This document shows positions 8,718-15,537 of a stretch of DNA of 19,228 bases, piece after piece. A program made the translations under genes and the position numbers. The notes under the pieces are model-generated. The model was given only the letters and a program-made list of their open reading frames with translations, searched no databases and had not been told where the DNA came from. Source of the DNA: Acidisphaera sp035272265 (GTDB taxonomy: Bacteria; Pseudomonadota; Alphaproteobacteria; Acetobacterales; Acetobacteraceae); contig DATEQV010000165.1 in assembly GCA_035272265.1 (NCBI GenBank), positions 1 through 19,228 of the forward strand, read 5' to 3'. The first letter of the stretch is position 1. The number at the start of each line of letters is the position of its first letter.

Positions 8718-9168
8718 GGGTGTGCAGCGGCAACTCGCCGCGGCTGACGGCGATCCCCATAGCGAGACTGGCGGCGATGCGCTCCGCCTTGTCCATCAGG
8801 TGGGCGGCACCAGCTTCGGTGCAGATGTCGTGCGCCGTCTGCTCGAACAGGGCGAGCCAGCGGCGGAAATGCGCGGGCGCGAGCGGCAGCTTCGCGTGCG
8901 CCACCATCGGCTGCCCGCTGTAGCGGCCGGTCGACAGCGCGACCGACGACCAGAACGTCGTGATCCTCGCGATGTGTGCCTCCCAATCCGCAACACCGTC
9001 GAACAGGAAGCCGATCTCCTCGTCACGGCGCGCGGCCGCGTAGAAGACACGCACCACACGTTCGAGTGTCGCGTCGTCCAGGCCGGTCGCGCGCTGGATG
9101 TTCCGCGTGATCGCCGCCCGGTGTTGGGGCCCCTCCGGGATCGGAGCGGATGGCGTCGCCGTGGTCAT
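8707..9168 (-). CDS. Group III truncated haemoglobin
   Basis: 153 aa. Group III truncated globins (Campylobacter Ctb type) bind haem and are linked to O2/NO/peroxide handling under low oxygen. Key residues align by eye: F42-Y43 as B9/B10 (VVRVFYAAAR), H65 as distal E7 (DWEAHIARI), the TTFWSS segment at 70-75, H91 as proximal F8 (MVAHAKLPL) and W104 as G8 (FRRWLALF). An N-terminal extension of about 18 residues precedes the globin core. The ATG at 9168 overlaps the GNAT stop as ATGA, so the two are coupled. No FNR-type box is seen upstream of this operon. Confidence 0.92.
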   Translation of the reverse strand: MTTATPSAPIPEGPQHRAAITRNIQRATGLDDATLERVVRVFYAAARRDEEIGFLFDGVADWEAHIARITTFWSSVALSTGRYSGQPMVAHAKLPLAPAHFRRWLALFEQTAHDICTEAGAAHLMDKAERIAASLAMGIAVSRGELPLHTRGA

Positions 9169-9440
9169 CGGGCGACGAGGTCGGCGAAGTCAGAGTGGCG
9201 CGCGATGAACGCGGCGATGAACGGGCAGCGCGGCTCGACGCGCAGGCCCCGGCGCCGGATGTCGTCGAGCACGGCGCGGGCGAGCGCGGAGCCGATGCCG
9301 CGGCCCTCCAGTGCGCGCGGCACCTCGGTATGCACCAGGATCAGGCGATCGGGTTTCGTCTCGTATGTAACGAAGGCGACATCGCCGTCGACGTCCATTT
9401 CGTACCGCCCGCGGGCGGTGTTGTCGTGCAGGTCAGGCAT
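9165..9440 (-). CDS. Small GNAT-like N-acetyltransferase (YjdJ type)
   Basis: 91 aa from the ATG at 9438-9440, with GAAGG about 9 bases upstream. It is the short single-motif form of the GNAT fold: the N-terminal strands (RYEMDVDGDVAFVTYETKPD, LILVHTEVP), then the acetyl-CoA loop ALEGRGIGSALARAVLDD, then a final VEPRCPFIAAFIARH strand and helix with a Cys common in this subfamily. Substrates of this family are largely unknown. A longer in-frame extension upstream to 9698 exists, but it overlaps Uma2 and has no family resemblance, so it is rejected. It starts the GNAT, truncated haemoglobin, wHTH-like set; a possible -10 (TATATG) lies at 9473-9478 on the minus strand. Confidence 0.87.
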   Translation of the reverse strand: MPDLHDNTARGRYEMDVDGDVAFVTYETKPDRLILVHTEVPRALEGRGIGSALARAVLDDIRRRGLRVEPRCPFIAAFIARHSDFADLVAR

Positions 9441-9562
9441 CGGCGTGAGCCTTCGGAGCCGTTGGTCCCCGGCATATAGGCAGACGGGAGGCGGGTCGCA
9501 GCGGAACCGGTGTTCCCGCTGTGCGCCCCTGCCCCGCTTCCGGCACGGCGCGCGGCTGCGCG

Positions 9563-10138
9563 TCAGGCCGCCAGGCTGGTTGTGCGGTAGAACGACGCGA
9601 GCGTCTCGGCAAAGCCGATGGACTCCAGCCGGACCGGATCGGCAGCGGCGAGCATCTGCGGCTGCGACGGCCAGGCGCCATCGGCTCCGCGGCGCCACAG
9701 CTCGCCCTCAATGGACGTGCTCGACAGCAGGAGGATCTCGGCGACGCTGGGGATGCTCGTGTAGGCCCAGACGTTGGCCCGCGTGAGGTGCTCGTTTGAC
9801 GGTGAAAGGATTTCGACCATCACGACCGGCTCCTGGACCGTCCGCCCCCCGGACGGCGGCGCACACGTAATCGCCAAGTCCGGAACGCGCTCGTTCGCTG
9901 TTGCCCGCACCCGCGGCGTGACGCCCGGTGCGATGAGCACGCGGCACGGCGACTTCCCTGCGCGCAGGTGGACTGACAACAACGTGGTCGCCTCCGCCTG
10001 GATCGCTCCGTGATTCTCGCTGGCCGGCGCCATCGCGACCGGCTCGCCGTCGATCAACTGCCAACGGCGTCCGTCGATGGGCACCCACTCGCGGAACTCG
10101 GCGACAGTCATTCGCTCGGGCTTGCGTAGCGCAACCAT
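9563..10138 (-). CDS. Uma2 family protein (DUF820, PD-(D/E)XK nuclease-like)
   Basis: 191 aa from the ATG at 10138, with a strong GGAGG 7 bases upstream. The family pattern is clear: MTVAEFREWVP, then WQLIDGEPVAMAPASENHGAIQ, then RVPDLAI with D87, then VVMVEILSPSNEH with E109 (E-x-L), then WAYTSIPSVAEILLL. Uma2 proteins are common in cyanobacteria and some proteobacteria, have a restriction-endonuclease-like fold and lack a firmly established role. The D and K that normally follow SPS in family members (SPST-x3-D-x3-K) are not obvious here (NEHLTRANVW), so catalytic competence is uncertain. It is divergent from the ArsR operon, with 91 bases between the two ATGs. Confidence 0.85.
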   Translation of the reverse strand: MVALRKPERMTVAEFREWVPIDGRRWQLIDGEPVAMAPASENHGAIQAEATTLLSVHLRAGKSPCRVLIAPGVTPRVRATANERVPDLAITCAPPSGGRTVQEPVVMVEILSPSNEHLTRANVWAYTSIPSVAEILLLSSTSIEGELWRRGADGAWPSQPQMLAAADPVRLESIGFAETLASFYRTTSLAA

Positions 10139-10193
10139 TCGGGACCTCCGCGGATAAGACTAGCACACCCCGGACGTCGCCGCTTGGCCGGGG

Positions 10194-10221
10194 TTGACAG
10201 CGCCTCGGGCCCACCTAATAC
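10194..10221 (+). promoter_or_regulatory. Sigma70-like promoter of the ArsR operon
   Basis: TTGACA (10194-10199) and TAATAC (10216-10221) are separated by 16 bases, the best sigma70 match seen in the window. A start 7 bases after the -10 would fall at 10228, two bases before the ArsR ATG at 10230, so the transcript would be essentially leaderless. The 8-bp palindrome CCATATGG (10226-10233) covers the start and the ATG and might be part of an ArsR operator. Confidence 0.72.
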
Positions 10222-10229
10222 TTTGCCAT

Positions 10230-10565
10230 ATGGTGAAGTGTCCGGCGGGCCAGCTCGATCGCACCTTCGCGGCTCTCGTCGACCCGACGCGCCGGGCGAT
10301 CCTCGCACGGCTTGCACAGGAGCCCGGGCTGTCGGTCAGCGAGCTCGCCAGACCGTTTCCGCTGAAACTTCCGGCCGTGATGAAGCACCTCGACGTGCTG
10401 AGCCACGCCGGCCTCATCGCACGCAAGAAGACGGGCCGGACCGTCGCGGTGCGGCTGACGCCCGAGCCGATCGAGGCGGCGATGGCGTGGCTGCGGCACT
10501 ACGAGCGCTTCTGGTCCGGCAGCCTGGATCGTCTTGCCGCCTTCGTGGAGGAGAATCCGGAATGA
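10230..10565 (+). CDS. ArsR-family transcriptional regulator
   Basis: 111 aa. It is a winged-helix regulator of the metal-independent ArsR type usually found with SRPBCC partners: LDRTFAALVDPTRRAILARL, then LSVSELARPFPLKLPAVMKHLDVLSHAGLI (recognition helix around residues 45-60), then the wing KKTGRTVAVRLTP, then a C-terminal helix with RHYERFWSGSLDRL. No paired cysteines for metal sensing are present (only C4). The ATG at 10230 is preferred over an upstream TTG because that TTG is the -35 hexamer itself. The stop overlaps the next gene's ATG (ATGA). In such operons the regulator typically represses its own transcript. Confidence 0.9.
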   Translation: MVKCPAGQLDRTFAALVDPTRRAILARLAQEPGLSVSELARPFPLKLPAVMKHLDVLSHAGLIARKKTGRTVAVRLTPEPIEAAMAWLRHYERFWSGSLDRLAAFVEENPE

Positions 10566-11002
10566 ATACCGAGCGGCCGAGCCTGACGCTGGTCCGTCGC
10601 ATCAAGGCGAAGCCCGCGCGGGTGTACGCGGCCTGGACGCAGCCCGAGCAAATGGTGCGCTGGTGGGGGCCGGACGCAGGGCCGGTGCTGAGTGCCGAGG
10701 CCGATCCGTGTCCGGGCGGACGGTTTCGCGTCGTGTTCCTCACGCTGGATGGCGAGCAGCACGATTGCCGCGGCGTCTATCGCGAGGTGGAGCCGGAGCG
10801 GCGGCTTGTTTTCACGTGGCACTGGGTAACGACCCCGGAGCGGGAGTCGTTGGTCACGGTCGAGCTGCGCCCGGCTGCGGACGGCACCGAGCTGACGCTG
10901 ACGCACGCGCAGTTCCACGACGAGGCGGTGCGGGACGCCCATCGTGCGGGCTGGATCGGCACACTCGACAAGCTCGCAGCGCTGTTCGCCGACGCACAAT
11001 AA
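10562..11002 (+). CDS. SRPBCC/AHSA1-domain protein
   Basis: 146 aa, coupled to ArsR by the ATGA overlap at 10562-10565. The AHSA1 (Bet v1-like) signature is clear: LVRRIKAKPARVYAAWTQPEQMVRWWGPD near the N-terminus, a GGRFRVVF strand, VYREVEPERRLVFTWHW, TVELRPAADGTELTLTHAQF and a C-terminal GWIGTLDKLAALF helix. These proteins have a hydrophobic ligand cavity; the ligand here is unknown. Length is normal. The next gene starts 22 bases after the stop with its own ribosome-binding site, so the three genes form one operon. Confidence 0.92.
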   Translation: MNTERPSLTLVRRIKAKPARVYAAWTQPEQMVRWWGPDAGPVLSAEADPCPGGRFRVVFLTLDGEQHDCRGVYREVEPERRLVFTWHWVTTPERESLVTVELRPAADGTELTLTHAQFHDEAVRDAHRAGWIGTLDKLAALFADAQ

Positions 11003-11024
11003 GAGCCAAGGAAGGAACCGGAGA

Positions 11025-11777
11025 ATGCCCACCAACCGTTTCGTGTGGTACGAACTCGTCACGAGCGACATCGACGCGGCGCTGACCTTCTACGGCCAGC
11101 TGCTCGGCTGGACGCCGCGCGAGTTTCCGGGCGGCGACAGTCGCTACGTCGTCGTCAGCGCCGACGGGCGCGACGTCGCCGGCATCATGGCGTTGCCGGA
11201 GGGAATGAGCCAGCCGTTCTGGCTGGGATATGTCGGCACGCCCGACATGGACGCCGCGGCGGCGAGGTTCACCGGGGCGGGCGGCGTGGTGCATCGCGGG
11301 CCTTGGGACGTGCCGACGATCGGCCGGCTGGCGCTGGTCAGCGACAAACAGGGGGTCGGCTTGGCGCTGTTCCAGCCCGCCGACGCCGGCCGGCAGAGCA
11401 CGGCGTTCCACCAGGGCTTGCCCGGCCACGGCAACTGGCACGAGTTGCACACGCCCGACCCTGAAGCGGCGTTCGCGTTCTATGCCGATCAGTTCGGCTG
11501 GACCAAAGGCGACGCGATGGACATGGGTCCGATGGGGAAGTACCAGATCCTGAAGGCGGACGATGCGCAGATGGGCGGAATGATGAAGGCGCAGGAGCCG
11601 ATGCGCCCGATGTGGCTGTATTACTTCGGCGTCCGCGGCATCAACGACGCGGTCGCGCGCGTTCGCGACAATGGCGGCACGGTCCTGCACGGACCGAGCG
11701 AGGTGCCGGGCGGCGCGCACATTATTTCGGCAACGGACCCGCAAGGGGCGATGTTCGCGCTCGTCGGCCCTGGCTGA
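11025..11777 (+). CDS. Two-domain VOC (glyoxalase/bleomycin-resistance-like) protein
   Basis: 250 aa from the ATG at 11025, with AAGGA 8 bases upstream. Two VOC modules are visible: residues ~5-118 (FVWYELVTSDIDAALTFYGQLLGW to GVGLALFQP) and ~135-248 (NWHELHTPDPEAAFAFYADQFGW to PQGAMFALVGPG). Each begins with the F/W-x-E-L/H...AFYxxxxGW pattern. The arrangement resembles mycobacterial CFP-30-type two-VOC proteins. Some VOC members use metal ligands (His/Glu), but the enzymatic activity cannot be predicted. It is the third gene of the ArsR-SRPBCC-VOC operon, a combination often seen together. Confidence 0.9.
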   Translation: MPTNRFVWYELVTSDIDAALTFYGQLLGWTPREFPGGDSRYVVVSADGRDVAGIMALPEGMSQPFWLGYVGTPDMDAAAARFTGAGGVVHRGPWDVPTIGRLALVSDKQGVGLALFQPADAGRQSTAFHQGLPGHGNWHELHTPDPEAAFAFYADQFGWTKGDAMDMGPMGKYQILKADDAQMGGMMKAQEPMRPMWLYYFGVRGINDAVARVRDNGGTVLHGPSEVPGGAHIISATDPQGAMFALVGPG

Positions 11778-11816
11778 ACGCTCTACCGTCATGGGCTGGC
11801 CTCTGCGGTGCAGCCC

Positions 11817-12251
11817 GTGATCACGACGACTCGGGACGGGCGATGCCAAGCGGTCAGCATTGACGGCGGGCCGACCGTCGCGATGCTCGATCCTCGCAAG
11901 CTGACCTACGCGCTGGATGGACGGGACTACGTCGTCCGCAGGGTCGGAAACGTCACGCCCGCCTACGAGCTGTGGCGCGGCGACGACAAGCTCGCCGCGT
12001 TGACGCCACACTGGCCGCCCGACCGCTACACGCTGACGGTCGCCGAACGGGAATGGATCGTGCAGCGCGAGGGCTTCGGCGCCCAGCGCTACGGATTGTT
12101 CGCCGGCGAGGAGCGCGTGGGCGAGGTCAAAAGCGCCCGCCGCTGGTTCCGCGCGGACCTCGTCGCCGACCTGCCTGCGGACGTGGCGCGGGAGATCCAT
12201 GTGTTCCTGATCTGGTTCGCACTGTGGCAGTTCAACGATCCCGGCACCTGA
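11817..12251 (+). CDS. Conserved hypothetical protein, first of a tandem paralogous pair
   Basis: 144 aa from the GTG at 11817. A GTG at 11808 would add three residues, but the 11817 start gives MITTT, identical to the start of the downstream paralog, and equal length. There is no clear ribosome-binding site. The protein aligns to the next gene without gaps at 78 of 144 identical positions (54%). An internal half-repeat is visible: Y-x-L...RDYVVRRVG...YELWRGDDKLAAL against Y-x-L...REWIVQREG...RYGLFAGEERVGEV. The C-terminus is a hydrophobic helix (EIHVFLIWFALWQF). The strand repeats with a final buried helix suggest a tubby-C-terminal/LURP-one-like fold, but this is inference and no named family is recognised. 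It lies 39 bases after the VOC gene and could be read through from that operon. Confidence 0.75.
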   Translation: MITTTRDGRCQAVSIDGGPTVAMLDPRKLTYALDGRDYVVRRVGNVTPAYELWRGDDKLAALTPHWPPDRYTLTVAEREWIVQREGFGAQRYGLFAGEERVGEVKSARRWFRADLVADLPADVAREIHVFLIWFALWQFNDPGT

Positions 12252-12255
12252 CCGC

Positions 12256-12690
12256 ATGATCACGACGACCGGCACGGGACGCCAGCAGGCGGTGAGGGTG
12301 GATGGCGGGCCGCCCATTGCCGTCCTCGACCATCGCAAGCTGAGCTACACGCTGAACGGCAAGGATTACAACGTCCGGCGACGCGGCATTCTCTCGCTCG
12401 TCTACGAGCTCTGGCGCGGCGACGAGATGCTCGCCTGCGCCCAGAGGGGAGGCTTGCGCGAGCGCTTCACGGTCACCAGCGCGGGCAAGGAGTGGGCGCT
12501 GGACAAGGAGGGGATCGTCGGCCATCGCTACGGCCTGTTCGCCGGGGATCAGCGCGTCGGCGAAATCAAGTGGGCCGGCCGCGCGTTCCACATGGATGTC
12601 GTAGCCGACCTGCCGAACGACATGCCGCTGGAGACGCAGGTCTTCCTGACGTGGCTGGCGCTTTGGCGCTTCGGCGACACCAGCGACTGA
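12256..12690 (+). CDS. Conserved hypothetical protein, second of the tandem paralogous pair
   Basis: 144 aa from the ATG at 12256, only 4 bases after the stop of its paralog, so the two are surely cotranscribed. Shared blocks with the first copy are MITTT, DGGP, LD-x-RKL, ELWRGD, RYGLFAG, RVGE, VADLP and FL-x-W-x-ALW. The most diverged part is residues 61-70 (1 of 10 identical), probably a surface loop that sets different specificities. The C-terminal helix TQVFLTWLALWRF is hydrophobic, but too short and too aromatic for a confident membrane span. Function unknown; the same tubby/LOR-like guess applies. It is convergent with the SDR gene, with 29 bases between the stops. Confidence 0.78.
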   Translation: MITTTGTGRQQAVRVDGGPPIAVLDHRKLSYTLNGKDYNVRRRGILSLVYELWRGDEMLACAQRGGLRERFTVTSAGKEWALDKEGIVGHRYGLFAGDQRVGEIKWAGRAFHMDVVADLPNDMPLETQVFLTWLALWRFGDTSD

Positions 12691-12719
12691 CGAAGCCGGG
12701 TTACGAGCGCGTGCGGCAC

Positions 12720-13421
12720 TCAGCCCGCGATTACCTCGGCGTGCCGCGTCTCCTCCGGCAGGCACAGCGCGACGACGGCCTCCGCGACGTCCTCCGGCTT
12801 GCGCATTCCCGCGATGTCCTCGCCGGGGAAGGCCTGGCGGCGCAGGCGCGTGGCGACCGGGCCGGGGTCGAACAGGTTCACCTTCAGCGGCGTGATGCGC
12901 ACCTCGGCGGCCCAGGTCAGCACGATGTGCTCGGCCGCCGCCTTGGTGGCGCCGTACTCGCCCCAATAGGCATACGGCGCGCGGGCCCTCGCGTCGGTCA
13001 GGAACACCGCACGCCCCGCCGGCGCGCGCGTCAGCAGCGGCGCGGTGGTGCGGATCACCCGCAGCGTCCCGGCCACGTTCGTGGCGACCACGTCGGTCCA
13101 GTCGGCGTCCATGATGTGCGGCACGGGCGTGAGCTTGCCGAGCACCGCGGCGGCATGCACCAGCACGTCGAGCCGCCCGAAGCGGTTGAACAGGCTGGGG
13201 CCGATCACGTCCACCTGCGCGCCGTCGCGCAGGTCGAGCGGCAGCAGCGTCGCCTTGCCGCGCGCCGCGCGCACCAGATCGTCGGTCTCCTCCAGGCCGC
13301 CCTGCGTGCGTGCGGTGGCGACCACGTGCGCGCCGGTGCGCGCGAGCGCCACCGCCACCGCCTGGCCGATGCCGCGCGAAGCGCCGGTGACGAGCGCCAC
13401 CGAACCGGACAACGAACTCAC
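12720..13421 (-). CDS. Short-chain dehydrogenase/reductase downstream of purF
   Basis: 233 aa from a GTG at 13421 that forms a GTGA overlap with the purF stop, so translation is coupled. Classical SDR features: the NAD(P)-binding TGASRGIG (12-19), the LDLRD acidic site (62-66), N115 (TNVAG) and Y156-x3-K160 (YGATK). The catalytic Ser expected 13 residues before the Tyr is replaced by D143 (FLTDARARAP), with T142 beside it. The enzyme may therefore use Thr, work differently, or have lost classical activity. Context and length resemble YciK-type SDRs. Gene order with purF suggests only shared expression; no purine role is evident. Confidence 0.88.
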   Translation of the reverse strand: MSSLSGSVALVTGASRGIGQAVAVALARTGAHVVATARTQGGLEETDDLVRAARGKATLLPLDLRDGAQVDVIGPSLFNRFGRLDVLVHAAAVLGKLTPVPHIMDADWTDVVATNVAGTLRVIRTTAPLLTRAPAGRAVFLTDARARAPYAYWGEYGATKAAAEHIVLTWAAEVRITPLKVNLFDPGPVATRLRRQAFPGEDIAGMRKPEDVAEAVVALCLPEETRHAEVIAG

Positions 13422-14908
13422 GAAAGCTCGGACAGCAACGACAGCTGGCGGTCGGCGTTGTCGGTCACGTCGGGCAGCGCGATCGGATACTCGCCGGTGA
13501 AGCAGGCGTCGCAGTAGCGCGGGCGCGCCGCGTCCCTCGCGTCGTGGCCGAGCGCGCGATAGAGCCCGTCCAGCGAGACGAAGCTCAGGGTGTCGGCGCC
13601 GATCAGATGCGCCATCTCGTCGATGGTGTGGCGCGCGGCCAGCAGCTTGCCGCGTTCGGGCGTGTCGATGCCGTAGAAGCAGGAATGCGTGGTCGGCGGG
13701 CTGGAGATGCGCATGTGCACCTCCGCGGCACCGGCGGCCCGCACCATCTCGACGATCTTCTTGCTGGTGGTGCCGCGCACGATGCTGTCGTCCACCAGCA
13801 CCACGCGCCGGCCTGCCAGCATCGCGCGGTTGGCCGAGTGCTTCAGCCGCACGCCGAGATTGCGGATGTGGTCGGTCGGCTCGATGAAGGTGCGGCCGAC
13901 ATAGTGGTTGCGGATGATACCGAGCTCGAACGGCACGCCGGCCTCGCTCGCGTAGCCCATCGCCGCCGGCACGCCGGAATCCGGCACCGGCACCACCACG
14001 TCCGCGGGGACGTGGCTTTCGCGGGCAAGCTGCGCGCCGATGCGCTTGCGCGCCTCGTAGACCGGCATGCCCTCCACCAGGCTGTCGGGGCGGGCGAAGT
14101 AGATGTACTCGAAGACGCAGAAGCGCGGCGGCTGCTTGGTGAACGGGCGGATGCTGTGCACGCCGGCGTCGTTGATCACGACGATCTCGCCGGGCTCCAC
14201 GTCGCGCACGAACTCCGCACCCACGATGTCGAGCGCGCAGGTCTCCGACGCCAGAACCCAGCCGGGCGCGCCCGCCGCACCCGGCAGCTTGCCGAGGATC
14301 AGCGGCCGCACGCCGAGCGGATCACGCACGCCCAACAACTGGTCGTTGCTGAGTGCGACCAGCGAATAGGCGCCGACCACCTGCTTGAGCGCGTCGATCA
14401 GCCGGTCCACCACTGTGGAATACAGGCTGATCGCGATCAGGTGGATGAACACTTCGCTGTCGGTGGTCGACTGGAACAGGCAGCCGCGGCGGACCAGCGT
14501 GCGGCGCAGCGCGTGCGCGTTGGTCAGGTTGCCGTTGTGCGCGACCGCGAAGCCGCCGAACTCGAAATCGGCGTAGAGCGGCTGCACGTTGCGCATGATG
14601 GTGTCGCCGGTCGTGGCGTAGCGGTTGTGCCCGATGGCGGCCACACCCGGCAGCGACGCGATCACCTTGGCGTCGCCGAAATTGTCGCCCACCAGCCCCA
14701 TGCCGCGATGGATGTGGAAGCGCGCACCGTCGTAGCTGACGATGCCAGTGGCCTCCTGGCCGCGGTGCTGCAGCGCGTGCAGCCCCAGCGCGGTCACCGC
14801 CGCGGCATCCGGCACGTTCCACAGGCCGATGACGCCGCACTCCTCGTGCAGCTTGTCGTCATCGCCCAGCCTGTCGTCACCAGGCGTCGGCCGAGGCTGT
14901 TGCGTCAA
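13418..14908 (-). CDS. purF: Amidophosphoribosyltransferase (glutamine PRPP amidotransferase)
   Basis: 496 aa from a TTG at 14908. There is no in-frame ATG between the conserved start and the cvpA region, and a strong GGAGGAGG lies 9 bases before this TTG. The enzyme makes phosphoribosylamine from PRPP and glutamine, the committed step of purine synthesis. The N-terminal Ntn-hydrolase domain begins at C24 (EECGVIGLWN), so a 23-residue propeptide must be removed, as in the Bacillus subtilis class. Glutaminase residues appear in LQHRGQEATGI, IGHNRYATTG and AHNGNLTN. The PRPP motif VVLVDDSIVRGTT has D373-D374. Cysteines in RFCVFEY, THSCFYGID and YCDACFTGEYP match the four ligands of the [4Fe-4S] cluster in the B. 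subtilis type. It follows cvpA by 37 bases. Confidence 0.95.
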   Translation of the reverse strand: MTQQPRPTPGDDRLGDDDKLHEECGVIGLWNVPDAAAVTALGLHALQHRGQEATGIVSYDGARFHIHRGMGLVGDNFGDAKVIASLPGVAAIGHNRYATTGDTIMRNVQPLYADFEFGGFAVAHNGNLTNAHALRRTLVRRGCLFQSTTDSEVFIHLIAISLYSTVVDRLIDALKQVVGAYSLVALSNDQLLGVRDPLGVRPLILGKLPGAAGAPGWVLASETCALDIVGAEFVRDVEPGEIVVINDAGVHSIRPFTKQPPRFCVFEYIYFARPDSLVEGMPVYEARKRIGAQLARESHVPADVVVPVPDSGVPAAMGYASEAGVPFELGIIRNHYVGRTFIEPTDHIRNLGVRLKHSANRAMLAGRRVVLVDDSIVRGTTSKKIVEMVRAAGAAEVHMRISSPPTTHSCFYGIDTPERGKLLAARHTIDEMAHLIGADTLSFVSLDGLYRALGHDARDAARPRYCDACFTGEYPIALPDVTDNADRQLSLLSELS

Positions 14909-14917
14909 CGTCGCCGT

Positions 14918-14925
14918 CCTCCTCC
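14918..14925 (-). promoter_or_regulatory. Strong Shine-Dalgarno that fixes the purF TTG start
   Basis: GGAGGAGG on the minus strand ends 9 bases before the TTG at 14906-14908. It is one of the best ribosome-binding sites in the window. It settles the start, since the open frame otherwise runs on into the upstream cvpA gene to 15199. Confidence 0.75.
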
Positions 14926-14945
14926 GCCGCCCGATCGGCGGCGTA

Positions 14946-15527
14946 TCAGGGCCGCTGTGGCGGCTTGTCGCTGGCGCGTCCCAGCGGCGTCGGGTGCAGC
15001 AGCGCCTCCTCGGTCGCCTCGCGCCCGGCAGGCGGCGCATACAGTCGCGGTCGGTACTGCTCCGGCAGCCGGGCCACGACCCAACTCGCGCCTTCGTACG
15101 TGAACGGCAAGGCACGTGCCTGCAGAACGGGTTCGGGCCATTTGTCCACAGGCTGCACCAGCCCGAACGCGATATAGGCGGCCACGACCAGCGCCGCACC
15201 CCGCGCGAGGCCGAATAGCAGACCCAACGAACGGTCCATGCCCCCGAGCACCGAGCGCCGCACCAGCGCGCCGATCCAGTGCGAGACCATCAACAGCAGG
15301 ATCAGTACGGCGACGAAGACCACGCCATAGGTGACCGGCATGATCAGGTCGGGGTTCGTCACGTAGCGCGCCACCTCCGGCTGCGCCTGCGGAAACGCCC
15401 ATACCGCCGCGATCACCGCGCCCACCCAGGCCGCGATGCCGAGCACCTCGCGCACGAAGCCGCGCACGAACGCCAGGAGGCCGGAGATCGCTACGATCGC
15501 CAGCACGGCCAAATCGACCCAGGTCAT
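14946..15527 (-). CDS. cvpA: CvpA family inner-membrane protein
   Basis: 193 aa from the ATG at 15525-15527. The start MTWVDLAVLAIVAISGLLAFVRGFVREVLGI is the CvpA hallmark (WVD...G-x3-G-x3-E). Four hydrophobic helices follow: about residues 5-22, 28-47, 60-85 and 103-122. A proline-rich soluble tail ends the protein. CvpA is linked to colicin V export and envelope integrity; its molecular role is unsettled. The gene lies 10 bases after radA and 37 bases before purF, the usual cvpA-purF linkage. A longer frame upstream runs into radA and is not used. Confidence 0.92.
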   Translation of the reverse strand: MTWVDLAVLAIVAISGLLAFVRGFVREVLGIAAWVGAVIAAVWAFPQAQPEVARYVTNPDLIMPVTYGVVFVAVLILLLMVSHWIGALVRRSVLGGMDRSLGLLFGLARGAALVVAAYIAFGLVQPVDKWPEPVLQARALPFTYEGASWVVARLPEQYRPRLYAPPAGREATEEALLHPTPLGRASDKPPQRP

Positions 15528-15537
15528 GGTCCCCACT

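Noticed and set aside
9501..9519. Inverted repeat GCGGAAC / GTTCCCGC between Uma2 and the GNAT gene
   Set aside because: Short stem with a bulge, no T-run on either strand and no matching copy elsewhere; too weak to call terminator or operator.
10194..10229. TTG upstream start for the ArsR gene
   Set aside because: The TTG is the -35 hexamer of the promoter, so it cannot be in the transcript from that promoter.
10854..12338. 494-codon minus-strand open frame
   Set aside because: Antisense to SRPBCC, VOC and the first tandem paralog, all of which show protein-level conservation on the plus strand.
14427..14440. Palindrome CTGATCGCGATCAG resembling an FNR-like site
   Set aside because: Lies inside purF coding sequence, begins CTGAT rather than TTGAT, and encodes conserved residues; most likely chance.
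13544..15103. 519-codon plus-strand open frame
   Set aside because: Antisense shadow of purF and cvpA, whose motifs are clear on the minus strand.
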